From IMG/VR virus record IMGVR_UViG_3300042874_000675, positions 1 through 25,262 of that record: a stretch of 25,262 nucleotides of DNA. One strand, written 5' to 3'. The position numbers and the translations under genes are program-made. This document shows, piece by piece, positions 1 to 7,699 of this stretch (positions are counted from its first letter, which is position 1; each line of letters opens with the position of its first letter). This DNA is from a virus. The notes under the pieces were generated by a model. It saw only the letters and a list, made by a program, of their open reading frames with translations. It was not told the origin of the DNA and did no database searches.

Positions 1-11
1 CTATAATCGCA

Positions 12-45
12 AAAACGAAATGTACATTTATATAAAACGAAATGT
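12..45. repeat. Two 12-bp repeats, 22-bp period; candidate transposase sites of a phage end
   Basis: The 12-mer AAAACGAAATGT occurs at 12-23 and again at 34-45, exactly 22 bp apart. The stretch lies beyond the stop codon of the last late gene, where the right end of a Mu-like genome is expected. In Mu the transposase binds tandem 22-bp sites (R1, R2) that share a CGAAA core, and both copies here contain CGAAA. The first copy also overlaps the perfect palindrome AAATGTACATTT at 18-29. The terminal TG dinucleotide and the host junction are not identifiable and may lie left of base 1. The role is inferred from position and spacing. Confidence 0.45.
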
Positions 46-52
46 GTATGTT

Positions 53-475
53 TTACCTAGGCACTTCGGATTCTCCAATATAGCCAATGGAATCTAGGAG
101 TATGTCTACGCTTAATATCGCCTTGCGAACTTCATAGGTTTGGTGACTCACTAGATCGGCATCAAGTTTGGTACCGGCGGCATCATATTCTTTGATGAAA
201 TTCCACCAGCCATAAAAACCCTGATCTAACCCGATTACAACATGTTCATAAACATGCCAGATTTCATCTTGAAAAAAGATTGCTCCTTCTTCAACTATTT
301 CGCTCCCTTGCACTTCGAATCGCTTTGTGCAACCCCAGAGTATCTTTGGTCCGTTACCGCCTATTACAGCTTTTACCATATCAGACATGGCAAGGCGTAC
401 AGCGGAATCTATAAAACGCAAATCGTCGCTCTTCAACGAAAATCCGCGATTAAAATTAGTGTCTAATCTATTCAT
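53..475 (-). CDS. Terminal gene of the tail operon, unknown (possible tail or fibre accessory protein)
   Basis: A 140-residue protein encoded last in the late operon, next to the presumed phage end. Its N-terminus contains NRGFSLKSDDLRFID followed by a helical stretch to about residue 35. The central part is rich in aromatics and glycine (EIWHVYEHVVIGLDQGFYGWW, about residues 71-91), which suggests a small beta-rich domain. There is no signal peptide or membrane segment. The start ATG lies 11 bp after the stop of the preceding baseplate-type gene, so it is co-transcribed. The position suggests a distal tail, fibre or fibre-attachment protein. I do not recognise the family with certainty. Confidence 0.6.
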   Translation of the reverse strand: MNRLDTNFNRGFSLKSDDLRFIDSAVRLAMSDMVKAVIGGNGPKILWGCTKRFEVQGSEIVEEGAIFFQDEIWHVYEHVVIGLDQGFYGWWNFIKEYDAAGTKLDADLVSHQTYEVRKAILSVDILLDSIGYIGESEVPR

Positions 476-486
476 AATATTGTTTT

Positions 487-978
487 TTATGCTATGTACG
501 TTTGTATTAAAAATCTTGAGCCTGCTAGTTTAAAAATATTCACAGTGCTCCGCATTTTGTTTTCATCAAAGAGTAGCGCTTCTGGCACAAGTACTATAAA
601 ATCGGTCTCATCAATACTTTCAGCAGTGTTTAATAAAAATAAACTCGCTTCTGATTCGGATGAATTGAAAACAAAGATACTTTCTTCGGTTTCCGTTGCA
701 TTGTAAACCGTTAAAGATGGAACGTAATAACTATCTGAAATTATAATTCTCCTAAGAGTCCCGTCTCCGTAATAGAGATAATTAAGAGCAAATTCTAAGT
801 GCGCTACTTGGCCGCTAAGCTGTACTCTAAACATCTGCTCAGTTCTAAATGTCAAGAAATCGGCATATAGCACTTGAAGTGGATATAGTAAACTGGAAAT
901 CCAGCTTTTAAAAGTGACCGTTCGTAAAAACCAAGGCAATAGGTCGCTTATTAATATTTCAAAATCGATGCTATACAT
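487..978 (-). CDS. Baseplate wedge-side protein, Mu gp48 / P2 gpI position
   Basis: A 163-residue protein directly after the J-like baseplate gene and overlapping its end by 8 bp. This is the position held by gp48 in Mu and gpI in P2, which link the baseplate to the fibres. The N-terminal 60 residues are helical and aromatic. From about residue 91 there are three imperfect units of about 12 residues (VYNATETEESIF, VFNSSESEASLF, LLNTAESIDET), acidic and probably beta-stranded. No catalytic motif is seen. The assignment rests on gene order and size, because the sequence alone is not decisive. It could also be a Bacteroidota-specific tail protein in the same place. Confidence 0.5.
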   Translation of the reverse strand: MYSIDFEILISDLLPWFLRTVTFKSWISSLLYPLQVLYADFLTFRTEQMFRVQLSGQVAHLEFALNYLYYGDGTLRRIIISDSYYVPSLTVYNATETEESIFVFNSSESEASLFLLNTAESIDETDFIVLVPEALLFDENKMRSTVNIFKLAGSRFLIQTYIA

Positions 979-1792
979 AGGCTTCGTATGTTAGTGTTGA
1001 CGAAAGCGGATATAATGGATCTATCTCAAAATAACCGGCTTCAGGTACTTTGCTCACTAAAACAGGAGTATATTCTAACGCCCCGTATTTTTGTGAGACG
1101 TTTACAATATAAACATCTTGTACTCCATCAACACTTATAATTGCTGCCGCTAATTTGCTTAATTGCAACCTCCCGTCAAATGGTAATTGTGTCAAGTAAC
1201 TGTTTATGGCGATCTCAACCGGCTTGCTTCCGTCATTTAAGCTAAGTCCGGTAGCGTTGAGTATCATAGGTTCGTAGTACACCTTCATTTCTACTCGAAG
1301 TAAATTTGCAGGTGAATTGACAATTAATAAGCGTGTGCCGGCATATTTTACCTTTTGAATATATGCCTGAAATGCCCCTTCTTCTACAGGTAATAGTGGA
1401 GAAGGCCTGCCATCTACTGTTTTGGCTATTTTTACAACTAAGCCATCAATGCCATCGCGTACCGCACAATAACTAATAATCTGTTTTGATGCATCAAAAA
1501 CAGAATACCCATATTGCAAATCGCTCCAAACCAATCCATCGGTGTATTGAAAAGCTTTGCTAACTGCCTGATACCAAAGAAGTGTTCCCGGCTTGCGTGT
1601 GGCGATAACCACGCCTAATTCGGATTTAAACAAATCAAACATTATTTCTACCGAAAAGATTACAGCTGACGTTACCCACGCCCATAAACGCCAAACCGCT
1701 GTAGTGCTCGTTGAATCTAAAGCATCTAAATCGGCGTATTCCGACTTTTTGGCTAAGATCAAATCATTAATTTCTGCTATACTTCGTGCCAT
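971..1792 (-). CDS. Baseplate J-like protein (Mu gp47 type)
   Basis: A 273-residue protein in the usual J position, downstream of the hub, spike and gp25-like genes and upstream of a gpI-like gene. The N-terminus (ARSIAEINDLILAKK) is helical and typical of proteins that pack against the baseplate. The middle includes a strand-rich region, and the last third has a segment of the form LSKLAAAIISVDGVQDVYIVN (about residues 211-231), resembling the 'I..v.GV.dv' region of J-family baseplate proteins. It would form the wedge ring around the hub of the contractile tail. The family call is moderate. It is shorter than Mu gp47 (about 360 residues), so a domain may be reduced. Confidence 0.6.
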   Translation of the reverse strand: MARSIAEINDLILAKKSEYADLDALDSTSTTAVWRLWAWVTSAVIFSVEIMFDLFKSELGVVIATRKPGTLLWYQAVSKAFQYTDGLVWSDLQYGYSVFDASKQIISYCAVRDGIDGLVVKIAKTVDGRPSPLLPVEEGAFQAYIQKVKYAGTRLLIVNSPANLLRVEMKVYYEPMILNATGLSLNDGSKPVEIAINSYLTQLPFDGRLQLSKLAAAIISVDGVQDVYIVNVSQKYGALEYTPVLVSKVPEAGYFEIDPLYPLSSTLTYEAYV

Positions 1793-1796
1793 ATTT

Positions 1797-2294
1797 TTAA
1801 ACCTGATTTGCTAATTGTGAAATGTTTATATAAATCGGACTACCCACATTTGGAGTAATCAAAATTTGCCCAGTTCTTTCAACGGCCTCTAAATTTGCTG
1901 CTATAGTAATGGCAAGTGCAGCACTTCCAGCTCCACTTAATGAAGATTCATCTACCCATAGCAATTCAACCGGCTCGGTAATTACCCAAGTAGATGTGGA
2001 TGTAGATGTTAATGTGATGTTATATGTCCCACCCGACGCAGGAATATTGGAGAGTGAAGTTGGGGAAATATAAAAAACCAAAGGTTCAACATGGCTATAC
2101 CCTCTAAAACCATATAGACTATTTGGATATGTTTCTGCCCAAGTTAATATATTTTCGGGCGGAACCAATGGAGATCCCTCTGGTATCAAAACATTAACGC
2201 ACGCCTGTAAATCCAAAAAAGTACCTGCTTGATGGGCTTCAATCTCAGCTCTTACATCTGCTAAAGAAAACGTATTTGTATCCGGAACAGCCAT
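1797..2294 (-). CDS. Tail protein with a BACON-type beta-sandwich domain
   Basis: A 165-residue protein. Residues 1-65 form a helical N-terminus with an ENILTWAETYPNSLYGFRGY stretch. From about residue 72 to the end a BACON-like domain is visible: SGGTYNITLTS, a tryptophan strand STWVITEP, LLWVDESSLSG.G, an ITIAANLE core, ERTGQILI, and a final INISQ strand. BACON domains are Bacteroidota-associated immunoglobulin-like folds found in glycan-active proteins and mucin-associated phage proteins. It lies between the S74-type fibre and the J-like protein with 1-2 bp gaps. A virion surface role in binding host or mucus glycans is inferred. It could instead be a purely structural collar. Confidence 0.7.
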   Translation of the reverse strand: MAVPDTNTFSLADVRAEIEAHQAGTFLDLQACVNVLIPEGSPLVPPENILTWAETYPNSLYGFRGYSHVEPLVFYISPTSLSNIPASGGTYNITLTSTSTSTWVITEPVELLWVDESSLSGAGSAALAITIAANLEAVERTGQILITPNVGSPIYINISQLANQV

Positions 2295-2295
2295 C

Positions 2296-3411
2296 TTATT
2301 GTAATTTTAAAATCTCTATTATTTCATCCATTTTGTTTTCAACTAGTGTGAGTCGGTTATTTAAATCGTGGATTGCGGCATTATTTATAGCTGTTATTTT
2401 GCCATAATCGATGCCTTCATAGCCATTGTCCATCAAAAGCACCAACTCTTTGTTTATTTGCTTCACCTCGTCGGCCAGGAAACCTACATGGATTCCTGGT
2501 CTTTTTTTATCTCGCCACTTATGTTCAACCGGTTTTAATTTATAAGCTAAGGCGGCAGCTAGTGGCTTTATTTTTTTCTTCAGCCTCCTGTCCGACGCCA
2601 AAACAAAATTAGTTCCGGTAAAAATAGCACCTGTAACATTTCCAAATAAAACATTTGATGTCGTGAGCAATTCTTGTACGAGTCCAAGATAAGCACGAAC
2701 TGCAGCAAGCGTACCAAAACGGATGTAATTATCGCTGACATCGTTTCTAAAAGCAATATCAGCCGTGGCGGCAATTCCGGTCTGCTCAGCATACGTACTC
2801 CTAAATAGGCGGCTGGTAATGTCTCCACTCGCATCTCTTAAAGCGAGCGTATTCGCAGTGGCGGCTGACGATTGATACCCTATTTGAGGGCTTGTAATTG
2901 TTTGACTTACATTCTCAAACTCTGTTGACTGAAATCCTATCGACCATCCCGAAGTCCACGTGGCCGAAAATCCCACGAAGCCTATCATTACATCCGTAAT
3001 GGCTATTTGTGGATACGACCATGTAGAGGTCAATTCGCCAATATAAACCACACATTTGCCTCCTGCCGTATATCCAAACCTAATTGTAAACTGTCGGTTA
3101 ATCGTAGGGTTACCAACAATATATCCTGATGGATGCAGCCACTTTGCATATACGATATTATTATAACCCCCTATATTTACTTCAAATGATTCGTTGAGGG
3201 TGTATTCATAAATTTTGACAGTCATGCGCATCATCGAATTTGTCCATCCAACAGGAAGTGTTATGGCTATTGCACCTGTCAGCGTGTCGGTTGTAGTAGT
3301 ATATTGCCCGCCGCTTGGATTATTGATAGTTTTGTAACCGGTTGATGCTACTGCCTTGGCTACAACTACACCGTCAATTGACATGTCTGATTCTACCTTC
3401 TTTATTGCCAT
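2296..3411 (-). CDS. Tail fibre/spike with C-terminal S74 intramolecular chaperone
   Basis: A 371-residue protein. The N-terminal 260 residues are rich in beta strands, Thr, Ser and Gly, as in receptor-binding fibres. The C-terminus carries a peptidase S74 (intramolecular chaperone autoprocessing) domain. It begins with LASDRRLKKKI at about 272-281, with Ser273-Asp274 as the expected self-cleavage site and Lys278-Lys280 near the catalytic position, followed by GFLADEV at 310-316. It ends in a coiled coil (about 345-370) that would drive trimer formation. In known S74 proteins the chaperone is cut off after trimer assembly. It is the best candidate here for a receptor-binding protein. Confidence 0.85.
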   Translation of the reverse strand: MAIKKVESDMSIDGVVVAKAVASTGYKTINNPSGGQYTTTTDTLTGAIAITLPVGWTNSMMRMTVKIYEYTLNESFEVNIGGYNNIVYAKWLHPSGYIVGNPTINRQFTIRFGYTAGGKCVVYIGELTSTWSYPQIAITDVMIGFVGFSATWTSGWSIGFQSTEFENVSQTITSPQIGYQSSAATANTLALRDASGDITSRLFRSTYAEQTGIAATADIAFRNDVSDNYIRFGTLAAVRAYLGLVQELLTTSNVLFGNVTGAIFTGTNFVLASDRRLKKKIKPLAAALAYKLKPVEHKWRDKKRPGIHVGFLADEVKQINKELVLLMDNGYEGIDYGKITAINNAAIHDLNNRLTLVENKMDEIIEILKLQ

Positions 3412-3415
3412 AATT

Positions 3416-4591
3416 TTAGCCTATTATAATTACACGATAAACTTTTAGATTGGCCGGCGCCGTGTTGAAAGTAACCAATACCGTAGTTGTTGTAATAAGC
3501 AAGGCTACATCGATATAATTTCCCGTGCTCTGCTCTACCACCTGTACATGGCAGTCAACTCCTAAAGCGTGAGTGATGCTGAAAGTAGCAAGTGTCCCGT
3601 TCCCGGTTATTGTCCCCACAGTTCTTTTTGTTACGCTTGAATAATTTGCAGCCAGCAGTGCTCCCAGTCCTTGCGGAGTCACTGCACGTGTTGTGTCGCT
3701 TTGAGCTATTGTTTCTGTCGAATCGGCTAGCTCAACTATTCCGGCAGCCGTAGTGGAGGCAGCAACAATATCAGGGATATTTTTATTAACCAACGTCCAG
3801 TGGGCTAATAATGTGGGATCGTTTTGCTTTGCAATCATCATATCGCCAACCTGAACCGTTTCGGTAAAAAACGTGCCGTCAACCGTTACTACATACGTCC
3901 ACCCTGTTTTTATGCCCACCAAAAAAGTAACCGCATCAAGCGAAGGAGTATTCGTCGATGCATCATATCCGCCCTTGTAAATCAGCGATCCGTTAGTTAG
4001 CAGCGCATTATCGATGTATGCTTTAGTGGCTTTGGCGCTTGGTACCGTGTCGGCGGCGGCCGATACAGCAGATAAATCATCATCAATAGCAATATTTTGA
4101 ATATTGCCGGCCACTCTGCCTATTACAGAATTAGTGGCTATTGCTAATGCCACAGGCGTGCCCACAACTGCGGCGGCCAATATCGATTGTGCTGTAAAAT
4201 CAGCATTCATCACGGCACCGGCAGCATCTACATTCGTGGAGTCTGTAACGTCGGCACCGGCTTCTATACCGTCAATTTTTGTTTTATCAGAACTTGACAT
4301 CAGCCCTGCTTCTGTTATTGTTGCTGCAGGAATCAATATGCCGCCGCCTGTGGAGCTGTTTAAAACAAAATCAGTGGCGGTTTTGTTTACAATCGTTAAT
4401 ACAGTACCCAACGGTACATCTCGCCACTCCGTACCCGTCCAAAAATACGCCTTCGAATCGGTTGTATTCCAATAAATAAAACCTTTATCAGTAGCCGCAA
4501 GTGTAGGAGCAGTTGCAAGGTTTTGCAGCTTCATATTTAAAGCTTGGTTTTTGTTCAGGTCCAAATCGACCAAAAAATCTCTTTTTGCCAT
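3416..4591 (-). CDS. Tail fibre protein
   Basis: A 391-residue fibre-type protein. Residues about 35-60 (KGFIYWNTTDSKAYFWTGTEW) resemble the N-terminal module by which Bacteroidota phage fibres attach. The centre is low in complexity and rich in Ala, Thr, Ser and Asp. About residues 287-310 carry the tail-fibre motif GIVELADSTE...TRAVTPQGL seen in many phage fibres. The C-terminal 70 residues form a small beta domain (FSITHALGVDCHVQVVEQST...) that looks related to the C-terminus of the next gene. It is followed 4 bp upstream of the S74-type fibre gene. The exact receptor is unknown. Confidence 0.75.
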   Translation of the reverse strand: MAKRDFLVDLDLNKNQALNMKLQNLATAPTLAATDKGFIYWNTTDSKAYFWTGTEWRDVPLGTVLTIVNKTATDFVLNSSTGGGILIPAATITEAGLMSSSDKTKIDGIEAGADVTDSTNVDAAGAVMNADFTAQSILAAAVVGTPVALAIATNSVIGRVAGNIQNIAIDDDLSAVSAAADTVPSAKATKAYIDNALLTNGSLIYKGGYDASTNTPSLDAVTFLVGIKTGWTYVVTVDGTFFTETVQVGDMMIAKQNDPTLLAHWTLVNKNIPDIVAASTTAAGIVELADSTETIAQSDTTRAVTPQGLGALLAANYSSVTKRTVGTITGNGTLATFSITHALGVDCHVQVVEQSTGNYIDVALLITTTTVLVTFNTAPANLKVYRVIIIG

Positions 4592-4595
4592 GGTA

Positions 4596-4952
4596 TTAGT
4601 TTATATGGGCTTCTCCGCTAAACGCTGCGGAGAAACGTATTGTTAATTCATTTGTATTAAGATACTTCACTTCGCCTTCAATAACGGTTTGAGCAGAGTC
4701 AACTACGGTTACCGATGGGTATTTATTTAAAAAATGCGACACCGACCAAACAGCTTCAGGAGTAGCTTGTAAGTGGCGATAAGTCTTATCGCTGCTTTCT
4801 TTTAAAGACACTTCTTTTGCTTGGTCTGTGTCTGTGCAAATAAATAAATGCGCAGCACTGGTGTCGTCGTAAGCCAATAAAAATTCTCCGGGTGCCAGCC
4901 CCGAGCTTGGCATATTCGCCAACAATCCACGTCTTATTTGAAGCTTTGCCAT
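4596..4952 (-). CDS. Fibre-associated protein with Mtd-N-like N-terminus
   Basis: A 118-residue protein. The N-terminus KLQIRRGLLANMP..GLAPGEFLLAYDDT fits the short module (IQIRRGT...L..GE) at the start of many tail fibres and of the major tropism determinant family, used for attachment to the baseplate. The second half (LNKYPSVTVVDSAQTVIEGEVKY..., ending in FSAAFSGEAHIN) is a small beta domain also seen at the tip of other tail proteins and probably paralogous to the end of the following fibre. The gene joins directly to the LysM-type gene upstream (stop at 4953). The likely role is a fibre connector or short fibre. Confidence 0.6.
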   Translation of the reverse strand: MAKLQIRRGLLANMPSSGLAPGEFLLAYDDTSAAHLFICTDTDQAKEVSLKESSDKTYRHLQATPEAVWSVSHFLNKYPSVTVVDSAQTVIEGEVKYLNTNELTIRFSAAFSGEAHIN

Positions 4953-5405
4953 CTAAAAGTATCCTAAATCTACAACTCCATCGTTTATCATCAAACCTTC
5001 TATAACAATTCCGACACCGCTTGCATCGGCAATTGCATCTGTGCGCAATTCATCTAAAAATGTTTTAATACCATCTACCAGCTCATTCCCGCCGATATGA
5101 ACATAATCAGCATCGCTCAAAGTCGTAGCGCTACTGCTTTGCGTTACACTGCCGGTTAGTGATATCAATTGTATAATGAAAGGCAGGGATGAGGTCAATT
5201 CTGGATTCGTCGAAGCTACGCGTTCTACAATTTTCAGCGGCCACACAAACAACGAATCTCCGGGTACAAGTATTTGTGTGATGCTCATTACCTTGTCTCT
5301 GTTTGCCAGCATAAGTAAAAATACGCCCTCAACTCCGCCATACTCTTGTACGGCAATATCTAATAGCGTTTGATTAGGTAGGCAGTATATCTGTTTTATT
5401 TGCAT
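4953..5405 (-). CDS. LysM-type tail/baseplate protein
   Basis: A 150-residue protein. Residues about 1-55 have a LysM-like pattern: CLPNQTLLDIAVQEYGG, then VFLLMLANRD and ILVPGDSLFV. This matches the 'D.a...yG....l...N' and 'l..G..l.iP' features of LysM and tail protein X domains. The remainder, with DYVHIGGNELVDGIKTF at about 105-121, resembles fibre shaft sequence. LysM-type tail proteins sit at the tail tube end or the hub and can touch peptidoglycan. In P2-like phages gpX has this fold. Here it lies between the gp25-like gene and the fibre genes, which favours a hub or fibre connector role. Confidence 0.55.
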   Translation of the reverse strand: MQIKQIYCLPNQTLLDIAVQEYGGVEGVFLLMLANRDKVMSITQILVPGDSLFVWPLKIVERVASTNPELTSSLPFIIQLISLTGSVTQSSSATTLSDADYVHIGGNELVDGIKTFLDELRTDAIADASGVGIVIEGLMINDGVVDLGYF

Positions 5406-5417
5406 CGCATACTATTT

Positions 5418-5711
5418 TTAAATTTCACGTTCGGCATCAATATTTATTTGATCGATACCAATGCTTATTTTTTTAAGGCGTAATTGATCTTTTTTAAATT
5501 GGAGTCGCACAGTTCTGGTAAGCTCATCAATGGCATTGTCCAATAAATAGTCGCTGATTCCAATACCCACGGTAGGCGATTGTTTATAGTTCCCTGGCAA
5601 AGCTTGCAATAAACAGCCAATTTGCTGATTCAAACAATTTCCCACAAAAAAATCGCCGTTTACAATTTGCATTTCAAATGCCGAATCAAAAAGTATGTCG
5701 TTTAAAATCAT
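5418..5711 (-). CDS. Baseplate protein, gp25/gpW family
   Basis: A 97-residue protein. Its size and order (after the spike) match gp46 of Mu, gpW of P2 and gp25 of T4, small baseplate wedge proteins that start sheath assembly. Visible features are an N-terminal strand region with DFFVGNCLNQQIGCLLQALPG (residues about 20-40), then a helix-rich SDYLLDNAIDELTRTVRLQF, typical of the 'i...l.t..ge.......G' plan of this family. The ATG overlaps the stop of the preceding gene by 4 bp (ATGA), which indicates translational coupling. Confidence 0.6.
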   Translation of the reverse strand: MILNDILFDSAFEMQIVNGDFFVGNCLNQQIGCLLQALPGNYKQSPTVGIGISDYLLDNAIDELTRTVRLQFKKDQLRLKKISIGIDQINIDAEREI

Positions 5712-6211
5712 TTTAAAAGGGTTTTAAACTGGGTTTCAAAATCAATTAAATCTAAAGGAACCGTTGGAGCAACGACAGCAAGAGTAGAACCTTGCACCAA
5801 AACACCTTTTGTTAAGGCATCAATCATATGCTGTATTTTGGTAAATAAATCTTTTAGGGTTATTCCGTTCGAACTTATTTCTATCTTTTTTGCAACTCCA
5901 TCAATATCAATCTTAAGTCCATCAATCTCAATCAAAATTTGTTCGGCCTTATCTACCTTCACAATGCTTAAATCGCGTTGCAAGCCTTTGCTCAAATCGG
6001 CTATTGTTACCATGCTGCCAACCGCCGGTTTTATAAGAAATCCGCCGCCGGCTTCTACACTAAAGAGTTTCACGCCGCTTAATTCCATAGTACCAAGCAT
6101 TACCTTACAATCAACCTCGCTACAACTAAGTACCTCTGCAGTAAACATCTGCTCAAGAGGCCGTTCGCTCATGATGTTGATTAGTCTTTTTATTTCAGCG
6201 TATTCGCTCAT
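5708..6211 (-). CDS. Baseplate central spike (Mu gp45 / P2 gpV-like)
   Basis: A 167-residue protein that follows the hub gene with a 4-bp overlap. After a helical start, residues about 20-90 show an OB-fold-like set of strands (MFTAEVLSCSEVDCKVML, GGGFLIKPAVGSMVTIADL). This is followed by alternating hydrophobic strands (ILIEIDGLKIDIDG, KKIEISSNGITLKDL) that suit the triple beta-helix of a membrane-piercing spike. The last 50 residues are helical (LKDLFTKIQHMIDALTKGVL) and no metal-binding HxH tip is seen. It would cap the tail tube and pierce the outer membrane. The role is inferred from fold pattern and position. Confidence 0.6.
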   Translation of the reverse strand: MSEYAEIKRLINIMSERPLEQMFTAEVLSCSEVDCKVMLGTMELSGVKLFSVEAGGGFLIKPAVGSMVTIADLSKGLQRDLSIVKVDKAEQILIEIDGLKIDIDGVAKKIEISSNGITLKDLFTKIQHMIDALTKGVLVQGSTLAVVAPTVPLDLIDFETQFKTLLK

Positions 6212-7149
6212 AATTTTTTTCCTATTTTTATTGTGCGTTCGCCGCCCGATGCGCTCAATTTGGTTTGTACTTCCAAAACATAATATTTACCCGATTTGTA
6301 TTCGTAATCGGTATCGGTTAGCAGTACGCTGTACCCGGCATCACAATAAGGCTCAAGCCAGCCATCAAACGACCCCGAATAGCCTGTGTAGCTTAGCGTT
6401 TTTAATTGCTCGTTAGCCAAACTGTATAAAGAATCCAAATCGCTTATGCCGTTAATTTTCCATGATAGAACATCTCCGCCTTTTTCGCCAACCATTGCCC
6501 TAAGTACCTTTCCGTCGCGCCCCTTTCCTTCAACCGTAACCTCAAGCTTGCGTTCGTCGGCATTCATATATTTCAAGTCGCTCTCTTCAATATTTTCCTG
6601 AAAACTATATTCGGCAAAGCCGAATATTTCCTGATACTTTGAGTGAACATGCAAAACGGTTCCTTTCAAATAAATATTTGCTTTTGTTTCTTCCTGAATC
6701 TTTTTAAGTACTTGGTAAGAGGTTTGGTCTTTTATAACATATTTGTCGTATTTAAATGCATAGTCGCATTTCAAATCAAATCCATGCGGAAGTACATAGT
6801 TGAGTATGTCGGTTACAGTAGGATTTACCAGCTCTTTGTCCTGAATGGGCACACGAAACGTAAAGAGCGGATCCTCGCATTTCAGGCTTATGCTCCCATC
6901 ATCGGTTGCAATACTCTCCAGATAACCTTCAAACTCAGTGGTGAAGCGTCCATTGTAACCAAGTTGTATAGTTACCTTATTGCCTCGTCGAATCTTTTGT
7001 TCTATTTCGATGGCTTTATTAAAGCAACTTCCGGGCAGCACAATTGTAGCAGTGTCGCTCAACTGTTCCACACTACGAACTATCTCAACGCTGTCGAGCA
7101 TTGTGAGCTTGTAGTTGCCAATGGTGATATGCCAGTTTATATCGAACAT
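6208..7149 (-). CDS. Baseplate hub protein, gpD / T4 gp27-like
   Basis: A 313-residue protein matching the late control protein D type (Mu gp44-like) hub. The N-terminus has a strand-rich domain with the pattern IEIEQKIRRGNKVTIQLGYNG (about residues 47-67) and a following FEGYLESI, typical of the first gp27-like barrel ('G..v.i..Gy.g....f.G.v..i'). A helical insertion with YQVLKKIQEETKANIYLKG (about 144-162) fits the 'l..la...g......g' part of gpD proteins. The protein forms the trimeric hub that joins the tail tube to the spike. Overlaps with both neighbours (1 bp upstream, 4 bp downstream) place it in the core baseplate block. Confidence 0.7.
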   Translation of the reverse strand: MFDINWHITIGNYKLTMLDSVEIVRSVEQLSDTATIVLPGSCFNKAIEIEQKIRRGNKVTIQLGYNGRFTTEFEGYLESIATDDGSISLKCEDPLFTFRVPIQDKELVNPTVTDILNYVLPHGFDLKCDYAFKYDKYVIKDQTSYQVLKKIQEETKANIYLKGTVLHVHSKYQEIFGFAEYSFQENIEESDLKYMNADERKLEVTVEGKGRDGKVLRAMVGEKGGDVLSWKINGISDLDSLYSLANEQLKTLSYTGYSGSFDGWLEPYCDAGYSVLLTDTDYEYKSGKYYVLEVQTKLSASGGERTIKIGKKL

Positions 7150-7688
7150 TATTGCTTAATCAATAGGTTATATACATCATCCGAAAACGCTTTAATTATA
7201 AAAGCTTGATTTTCGAGCCCCTTAGTGTGAGGTAAATCAAACGACTCAATAACAATAGAGAATATATCATGCTGATTGATCAATGAACAGCGCACATCTA
7301 TTTGTCCTCGGTATTCAAAATATTTTCGAAGAGCTTCAACTTCTCTTGGATAAGCCCCGTCTTGACTTGAAAATGCACCATAGATGGATATTTCAACATC
7401 ATCCTCAGTCCAGCGCTCTTTTACCGTGCCGCGTTTGTTGCTTTTGGCTACAGTGCGTCGGGTAATTATGTTTCTAAAGCTAAGCGAAATAATCGGATCG
7501 ATCGGGAATTTAAAGTCGGGCAAACTGTCGCACATCAGCGTGAGTGGATATTGGTTTATTACCTTGGCATCTGCAGCCAAAGACAAATCGCTCTGTATAT
7601 TATTACTCATGTTTAATATTACCACCTTGTCTTTAAAAAGGATAGGAGGCAAGCTGATTCCGGGGGCAAAAACATTTATTTTATCCAT
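7149..7688 (-). CDS. DUF6046-like tail protein
   Basis: A 179-residue protein between the tape measure and the hub gene. The sequence has a central region DPIISLSFRNIITRRTVAKSNKRGTVKERW (about residues 63-92) and a later stretch EVEALRKYFEYRGQIDVRCSLI with FDLPHTKGLENQAFIIKAFSDD near the end. I associate this pattern with the DUF6046 family of Bacteroidota phage tail proteins. In Mu this place holds the N protein (gp43), a hub-cap or tail-tip protein. It probably fills that role. There are no enzyme motifs and no membrane segment. Confidence 0.5.
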   Translation of the reverse strand: MDKINVFAPGISLPPILFKDKVVILNMSNNIQSDLSLAADAKVINQYPLTLMCDSLPDFKFPIDPIISLSFRNIITRRTVAKSNKRGTVKERWTEDDVEISIYGAFSSQDGAYPREVEALRKYFEYRGQIDVRCSLINQHDIFSIVIESFDLPHTKGLENQAFIIKAFSDDVYNLLIKQ

Positions 7689-7699
7689 AATTCTTAATC

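Noticed and set aside
53-4952. Diversity-generating retroelement acting on the fibre genes
   Set aside because: No reverse transcriptase, no template repeat and no C-terminal variable repeat were seen, although Bacteroidota Mu-like phages can carry one.
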